Part shown: positions 6,025-10,110 of the stretch, in pieces
Position numbering within the stretch: position 1 is the first letter of the stretch
Layout: the number at the start of each line of letters is the position of its first letter
Assembly (NCBI GenBank): GCA_937874965.1
Contig: CALNCD010000076.1
Span: forward strand, 1 to 10,110
Direction of reading: 5' to 3'
Length of the DNA stretch: 10,110 nt
Origin: an uncultured Erysipelotrichaceae bacterium
GTDB lineage: Bacteria > Bacillota_I > Bacilli_A > Erysipelotrichales > Erysipelotrichaceae
The notes under the pieces: generated by a model
Database searches by the model: none
Told to the model about the DNA's origin: nothing
The model's input: only the letters and a program-made list of their open reading frames with translations
Program-made: the position numbers and the translations under genes

Positions 6025-7178
6025 GATTCCTCCCCTTTCTGGCGATTGAGAAGCCTTTGCTTAAGTGCTGTCCGTTCCGTCTCAGATAACGTTGAAACAG
6101 ATTCACGGTTGATATTCGGCTGAATAGAACTCTTTTTCGAACGTTTCTGAACGGCTTTCTGATCGAGCTTCTCAATGTGCTGCAAGGCCTCATCCTTTGA
6201 ATGGATTCCTTTTCTTGACCAAGCAGCGGCTATCTTCTGCACATAAGATGCACTAAGATTTGAATCATTAGTCTCCAGAACATACTCAATCAGCACATTC
6301 ACAACGCTAGGTTCAAGCTTGAAATCACTGAGCAATTGCTCAATCAGTTTAAGATCAGCATCGACCAGCGGTATATTTGGTTGTTTCCACTGAAGGAACT
6401 CAGGAGGTGTCAAAGAATAAGGATCCTCAGGAACTCCTTTGATTTTAATCGGGGATCGGCGGATTAACCGTTCCAGGTAATCCACATCAAAGCTCCCGGT
6501 TTCCGTATTGATTGCCTTCCCGACAAAGGCATGCATTTCTTTTTCATTCACACGATAGAGATTTCCCAGTTCATCAATTCGTCGAATTCGTTCAGGTGTC
6601 CGCATCGCCTGAGGAAAAACCAGATCAGTAGTCCGGCGAAGGTAGGATTCCACATTAAAATAAGGCGATGAAGACGATAACGTTTGCGGAGCCGTATTGA
6701 AGACATCTTCCAATTCTGCTGACCAGGCATTCAACGCACCGATATCAAAAGCAGCACTGATTTCACGAGCGTCGTCGGGAATTTCATTTTCTGAATGGCA
6801 TTGACCGAGCAAGGCTTGAAACGCATCTTTCCCGCAGACATTGACAAAATACCGGCCGTACACGTCATGCGTAAGAAAGGCTTTTAACGATAAGGGCTGA
6901 ATAAGCTGTAGGTAGAGCATTTTCTGTTTTTCATAGACCTTCAACAGCTGGAACTGTTCAAGAAGCCGGCGGGCTTGTTCAAGTGTATCGATATAAAGTC
7001 CTGTCGCCTGAGTAATGGCCGACCATTGCAAGTCAACCTGTTCCGAATAATAAAGTGATAAATACAGGCTGACGGCATTTGCATTCATCACAGGCTGGTA
7101 GACTGTATACAATGTTCTGATCATTGTGATATCTAACTCATTTGCCTTCACAATCGATAAGCGGTCACTGCCCTGCAT
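6021..7178 (-). CDS. dnaB: Replication initiation and membrane attachment protein DnaB (Bacillota type)
   Basis: With DnaD and DnaI, this protein loads the replicative helicase at oriC and at stalled forks, and in B. subtilis it associates with the membrane. It is unrelated to the E. coli DnaB helicase. The 385-residue product is shorter than the B. subtilis protein (about 470). The C-terminal DnaB/DnaD DDBH2 domain is recognisable near residues 275-345, with the signature Y..KI..AW..KGI.S..EA in ASYVQKIAAAWSRKGIHSKD. A basic, polar tail follows. The N-terminal winged-helix part is poorly conserved and was identified mainly by position. The start is ATG 7176-7178, eight bases after AAAGGAG; a GTG at 7185-7187 overlaps that site and is unlikely. 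It overlaps coaE by 14 bases and dnaI by 4, and nrdR, often found just upstream of dnaB, is absent. Confidence 0.88.
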   Translation of the reverse strand: MQGSDRLSIVKANELDITMIRTLYTVYQPVMNANAVSLYLSLYYSEQVDLQWSAITQATGLYIDTLEQARRLLEQFQLLKVYEKQKMLYLQLIQPLSLKAFLTHDVYGRYFVNVCGKDAFQALLGQCHSENEIPDDAREISAAFDIGALNAWSAELEDVFNTAPQTLSSSSPYFNVESYLRRTTDLVFPQAMRTPERIRRIDELGNLYRVNEKEMHAFVGKAINTETGSFDVDYLERLIRRSPIKIKGVPEDPYSLTPPEFLQWKQPNIPLVDADLKLIEQLLSDFKLEPSVVNVLIEYVLETNDSNLSASYVQKIAAAWSRKGIHSKDEALQHIEKLDQKAVQKRSKKSSIQPNINRESVSTLSETERTALKQRLLNRQKGEES

Positions 7179-7773
7179 TGAAATCACTCCTTTCCTTCAA
7201 CGTCCTGATCAGCAGATCAATCTGCTGGTGCACCTCTTGGTAATTGCCAGAATTATCAATGATGTAATCTGCTTTTTCACGTTTCTGAGATGAAGAAAAC
7301 TGCCGTGCCATTCTCCGAAGCGCTTCTTCTTTAGCAATTCCGCGGTATTTCAGCAGCCGTTCCAAGCGGATTTCCAATGGCGCATCAACGACCAACACGA
7401 TATCAAAGAGCTCATCAAAACCAGACTCGAGCAATAACGGAACTTCCACAAAAACCAATTCATCCGATGATCGCTGTAAATAACTGATAATCGTCTGCTT
7501 AACCCGAGGGAAAATCAACTCTTCCAGATGCTGAAGCGCCTGATCATCTGCGAAAACAAGCGCAGCAACCATCCGTTTATCAATCCCTGCGGCATCATCG
7601 AGAATCCGGGCAGAAAAAGCATCGACAAGATCCTGTTTAAAACCAGAGTCTTCTTGATAGAGCCGATTCACAATCTCATCACTGATTAAGACCGGATATC
7701 CGATGGATTCAAGATACTGAATAACCGTTGTCTTTCCAGCGCCCATCGTTCCGGTTATCGCAATCTTCAACAT
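7165..7773 (-). CDS. coaE: Dephospho-CoA kinase
   Basis: It phosphorylates the ribose 3'-hydroxyl of dephospho-CoA with ATP, the final step of coenzyme A synthesis, in the cytoplasm. The 202-residue length is normal. Visible motifs are the P-loop GTMGAGKT (8-15), the substrate-side SDEIVNRLY region near residue 31, VEVPLLLESGF matching the family's PLLFE region, the lid region LLKYRGIAKEEALRRMARQ, and KADYIIDNSG, which matches the conserved ADYVIDNSG-type C-terminal motif. ATG 7771-7773 immediately follows the mutM stop with no gap, and AAAGGAGGG sits in the last mutM codons. The mutM-coaE neighbourhood is typical for Bacillota. Confidence 0.96.
   Translation of the reverse strand: MLKIAITGTMGAGKTTVIQYLESIGYPVLISDEIVNRLYQEDSGFKQDLVDAFSARILDDAAGIDKRMVAALVFADDQALQHLEELIFPRVKQTIISYLQRSSDELVFVEVPLLLESGFDELFDIVLVVDAPLEIRLERLLKYRGIAKEEALRRMARQFSSSQKREKADYIIDNSGNYQEVHQQIDLLIRTLKERSDFNAGQ
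7187..7193 (-). promoter_or_regulatory. Ribosome binding site that fixes the dnaB start
   Basis: AAAGGAG, inside the end of coaE, lies eight bases before ATG 7176-7178. The in-frame GTG at 7185-7187 shares its last G and so cannot be served by it. Confidence 0.7.
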
Positions 7774-8595
7774 CTAATCCCTCCTTTTCTGGCAATGAGG
7801 GCAATAGGTTGCATATCGCCCTGAAATCTTCATCCTCTCTAGTTTGTGCTGGCACCGATGACACGCTAGCCCTGCACGGCCATAGGCATTCAATTCTATC
7901 TGGAATAGCCCATTGACATGATGGGATGATTCAAAGCTGCGAATCGTTGTTCCTCCACGTTCAATTGCACGGGAGAGAATGGCAACGATTGAAGCCGCTA
8001 ATTCATGACACTGCTGGCGCGATAGCTGATTTGCAGGGGTCAATGGATGGATTCGGCAATCAAACAAAACTTCATCTGCGTAAATATTCCCGATTCCTGC
8101 GATACAATGCTGATCAAGCAAGGTCGTCTTAATCGGTTTATGATAACGAGCAAACCGCTGAAACAGTTCTTCTCCAGAAAAATCAGGACTGAACGGCTCA
8201 ATACCTAAACCCTTGGCTTCGAAGTATAATGCGCTGGATGAGTACACCCCGATTCTTCCGAATTTCCGTGTATCATTGAAATGAAGCTCACTCCCATCCG
8301 AAAATCCAAATACAGCATGGGTATGAATCGCTGGCCGATGGTTGCTTGGATAGTAGATGAATTTTCCTTCCATTCGCAGATGGGCGATAAAGCAGTCTGC
8401 TGAACATTGGAAAATCAAGTATTTTCCGCGACGGCTGATTTCTTGAATCGTCTGTCCCGTCAATGTCTCTAATTCTTTCTGAGAAGTCGACTCGAGCAGC
8501 CGCTCATAATACAATGCGATCGATGTGATCTGTTTCCCTACGACAAGTTGCTGAAGTGTATCAACAACGGTCTGTACCTCTGGTAGTTCTGGCAT
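7774..8595 (-). CDS. mutM: Formamidopyrimidine-DNA glycosylase (Fpg/MutM)
   Basis: This base-excision repair enzyme removes 8-oxoguanine and formamidopyrimidines and cuts the abasic site by beta/delta elimination. The 273-residue protein is full length. It starts MPELPEVQTV, with the catalytic Pro1 (after Met removal) and the Glu residues of PELPE. Lys58 in RRGKYL, the HLRMEGKF loop Met and the DTRKFGRIG Arg/Phe provide the DNA-contact and void-filling residues. GIGNIYADE is the H2TH region. The C-terminal zinc finger has Cys245, Cys248, Cys265 and Cys268, with GRYATYC between the pairs. The start codon overlaps the polA stop by one base (TAATG), so the two are likely translationally coupled. 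Pairing with polA makes sense, since Pol I fills gaps left by excision repair. Confidence 0.97.
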   Translation of the reverse strand: MPELPEVQTVVDTLQQLVVGKQITSIALYYERLLESTSQKELETLTGQTIQEISRRGKYLIFQCSADCFIAHLRMEGKFIYYPSNHRPAIHTHAVFGFSDGSELHFNDTRKFGRIGVYSSSALYFEAKGLGIEPFSPDFSGEELFQRFARYHKPIKTTLLDQHCIAGIGNIYADEVLFDCRIHPLTPANQLSRQQCHELAASIVAILSRAIERGGTTIRSFESSHHVNGLFQIELNAYGRAGLACHRCQHKLERMKISGRYATYCPHCQKRRD

Positions 8596-10110
8596 TATTT
8601 CGCCTCAAACCAGTTACTGCCTGAGTTGATTGATACCTCTAAAGGAACTTTTAGATCAACCACATGAACCATTGCATCACTCACAGCCTTCTGGACCCTC
8701 TCAAGTTCTTCCGTTGGTCCATCAAAAATAAGCTCATCATGAACCTGAAGAATCATTTTGGTCGCAAAGTGCTGTTCCTTCAACACCTCCGTGACCTTGA
8801 TCATTGCAAGTTTGATCAAGTCAGCAGCACTCCCTTGGATTGGCGCATTCATTGCTGCCCGCTTGCCGAATTCCCGAACAGCATAGTTCTTATCATGAAT
8901 TTCAGGAATCTCACGACGCCGTCCAAACATCGTCGTCACATAGCCATCGCGTTGGCATTGCTCAATCATGCGATTCATATAATCCGCAATCCGCGAATAC
9001 GTATTCAGATAAGTGGTAATATACGCTTTTGCTGTCGAGGTTGAAATTCCAAGCTGCTGTGCTAAGCCATATTCGGAAATTCCATAGATTATTCCAAAAT
9101 TAACCGTTTTAGCCGCTCTGCGCATCGTCCCATCCACCTGATCAATCGCAACACCAAATAAATCGCATGCTGTCTTGGTATGAATATCAATACCATGATT
9201 GAAGGCATCAATCAATGTTGTTTCATCGGCAAGATGGGCAAGCATACGCAGCTCAATCTGCGAGTAATCAATGCTTAAGATGCAATTCCCTTCACTTGGA
9301 ATAAAAGCCTTCCGGATTTCACGGGTTTCCTCATTTCGAACCGAAATATTCTGAAGGTTCGGATCACTGCTGGATAGTCGACCTGTTGAGGCTGTCGTTT
9401 GATTGAGAATGGTATGAATCTTCTGATCTTCACTGATATACTTCTGCAAGCCGATTGCATAGGTGCTGTACAGTTTCTGATATTTGCGATACTCCAGAAT
9501 CATTTCGATGACAGGTGACAAATCCTTTAGCGCTTCCAAGGCATCCACAGCTGTGGAACGTTTTTTACCCGTAGGCAGCTGCAGTTCATCGAACAGAACC
9601 TCTGCCATCTGCTTTGGCGAATTAAGGTTAAATGGGTGAGAGACAAGCGTATAAATACTGTCAGTCAACTCGCTGATCTTAACCTCACAGTTCAGTGCGA
9701 TGGACTCAAGCACATCCTGACGAACGCAAAAGCCTTCATGTTCACATTCAGCAAGAATATCAATCAACGGAAGTTCTATTGAATCCAATAACAAATCCTG
9801 GTTCTGCTGATGAATCTTCTCAACGAGTTCAGTAACCAACGATTTCCCATCCCGGGCAAGCATCATGGTCTGATCCTCAGCACTCAAGTCACTGTGCCAT
9901 AAATCAAAACGATCTTTAATCTTATCCAGGGAAGTCAGCATTGAATCACCGACAAATGCCACCACACTCAGGTCATACCGCAGTCCCTTTGCTTTGAGAT
10001 GATGACGAAGCAAATGATGAAGCAACGGTTTTTCATAGATCACATCCTTAATCAAACTGGTCTGAAGATAGGCATGAAACAACTCCAGATCATCCGTGAT
10101 GCTGAGATAG
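8595..10110 (-). CDS. polA: DNA polymerase I, C-terminal part (5' end outside the window)
   Basis: Pol I fills gaps in repair and processes Okazaki fragments. The reading frame is open to the window edge, so about 504 C-terminal codons are visible and the 5' nuclease domain is missing from view. The first visible part corresponds to the 3'-5' exonuclease-like domain. The region matching its Exo III motif reads MLARDGK, lacking the usual Tyr of YxxxD, so proofreading may be inactive as in Bacillus Pol I (weak inference). The polymerase domain is clear: TGRLSSSDPNLQNI; motif A DYSQIELRMLAH with its catalytic Asp; the O-helix RRAAKTVNFGIIYG with Lys and Phe; and motif C QVHDEL with the second catalytic Asp. 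The stop at 8595-8597 overlaps the mutM start. It is the first visible gene of the polA-mutM-coaE-dnaB-dnaI run. Confidence 0.97.
   Translation of the reverse strand, partial: YLSITDDLELFHAYLQTSLIKDVIYEKPLLHHLLRHHLKAKGLRYDLSVVAFVGDSMLTSLDKIKDRFDLWHSDLSAEDQTMMLARDGKSLVTELVEKIHQQNQDLLLDSIELPLIDILAECEHEGFCVRQDVLESIALNCEVKISELTDSIYTLVSHPFNLNSPKQMAEVLFDELQLPTGKKRSTAVDALEALKDLSPVIEMILEYRKYQKLYSTYAIGLQKYISEDQKIHTILNQTTASTGRLSSSDPNLQNISVRNEETREIRKAFIPSEGNCILSIDYSQIELRMLAHLADETTLIDAFNHGIDIHTKTACDLFGVAIDQVDGTMRRAAKTVNFGIIYGISEYGLAQQLGISTSTAKAYITTYLNTYSRIADYMNRMIEQCQRDGYVTTMFGRRREIPEIHDKNYAVREFGKRAAMNAPIQGSAADLIKLAMIKVTEVLKEQHFATKMILQVHDELIFDGPTEELERVQKAVSDAMVHVVDLKVPLEVSINSGSNWFEAK

Noticed and set aside
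8664..9044. A 126-codon plus-strand open frame inside polA.
   Set aside because: It lies opposite the conserved polymerase motifs and has no recognisable domain.
1..10110. A mobile element, CRISPR array, defence island or other novel multi-gene system.
   Set aside because: All genes are recognisable housekeeping families on one strand, with tight spacing and no repeats, integrase, transposase or compositional break visible by eye.

Overview
The window is one strand-coherent block: all ten genes lie on the minus strand, so transcription runs from high to low coordinates. It looks like a chromosomal core region of a Bacillota (Firmicutes) bacterium of the Bacilli/Erysipelotrichia type. The reasons are the DnaB/DnaI replication-initiation pair (primosome proteins of this group, unrelated to the E. 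coli DnaB helicase), the polA-mutM-coaE-dnaB-dnaI gene order, a T-box leader before thrS, strong AGGAGG-type ribosome binding sites and moderate G+C (judged by eye). Erysipelotrichia is my best guess, but nothing here proves it. I see no mobile element, CRISPR array, tRNA or rRNA.

Layout in transcription order. (1) 10110-5095: polA (5' end outside the window), mutM, coaE, dnaB and dnaI, with gaps of zero or short overlaps, so very probably one operon for DNA repair, CoA synthesis and helicase loading. It ends at a strong intrinsic terminator whose stem begins inside the last codons of dnaI (5078-5112). (2) 4972-5094: an intergenic region with a candidate promoter and short direct repeats. (3) 4971-426: pfkA, pyk, a ROK-family sugar kinase gene and an M29 aminopeptidase gene, tightly spaced and probably co-transcribed. 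Phosphofructokinase and pyruvate kinase are the two classic control points of glycolysis, and a ROK kinase could supply sugar phosphate. (4) 425-170: a near-consensus promoter that abuts the aminopeptidase stop codon, then a T-box leader with terminator. (5) 169-1: the start of thrS, which runs off the window.

The main anomaly is in the ROK kinase gene. Its N-terminal phosphate-binding motif (DLGGTN) and the rest of the protein lie in different frames, so the gene needs one frameshift to give a full-length product. The same protein has replaced all four ligands of the usual ROK zinc site. Smaller points are a DnaI without its N-terminal zinc ligands, absence of nrdR from its usual place between coaE and dnaB, a glycolytic cassette lodged between dnaI and thrS, a ThrRS that starts at the editing domain without a TGS domain, and Asn in place of a conserved active-site Arg in PfkA. 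I found no convincing novel multi-gene system; this is mostly an ordinary housekeeping region.
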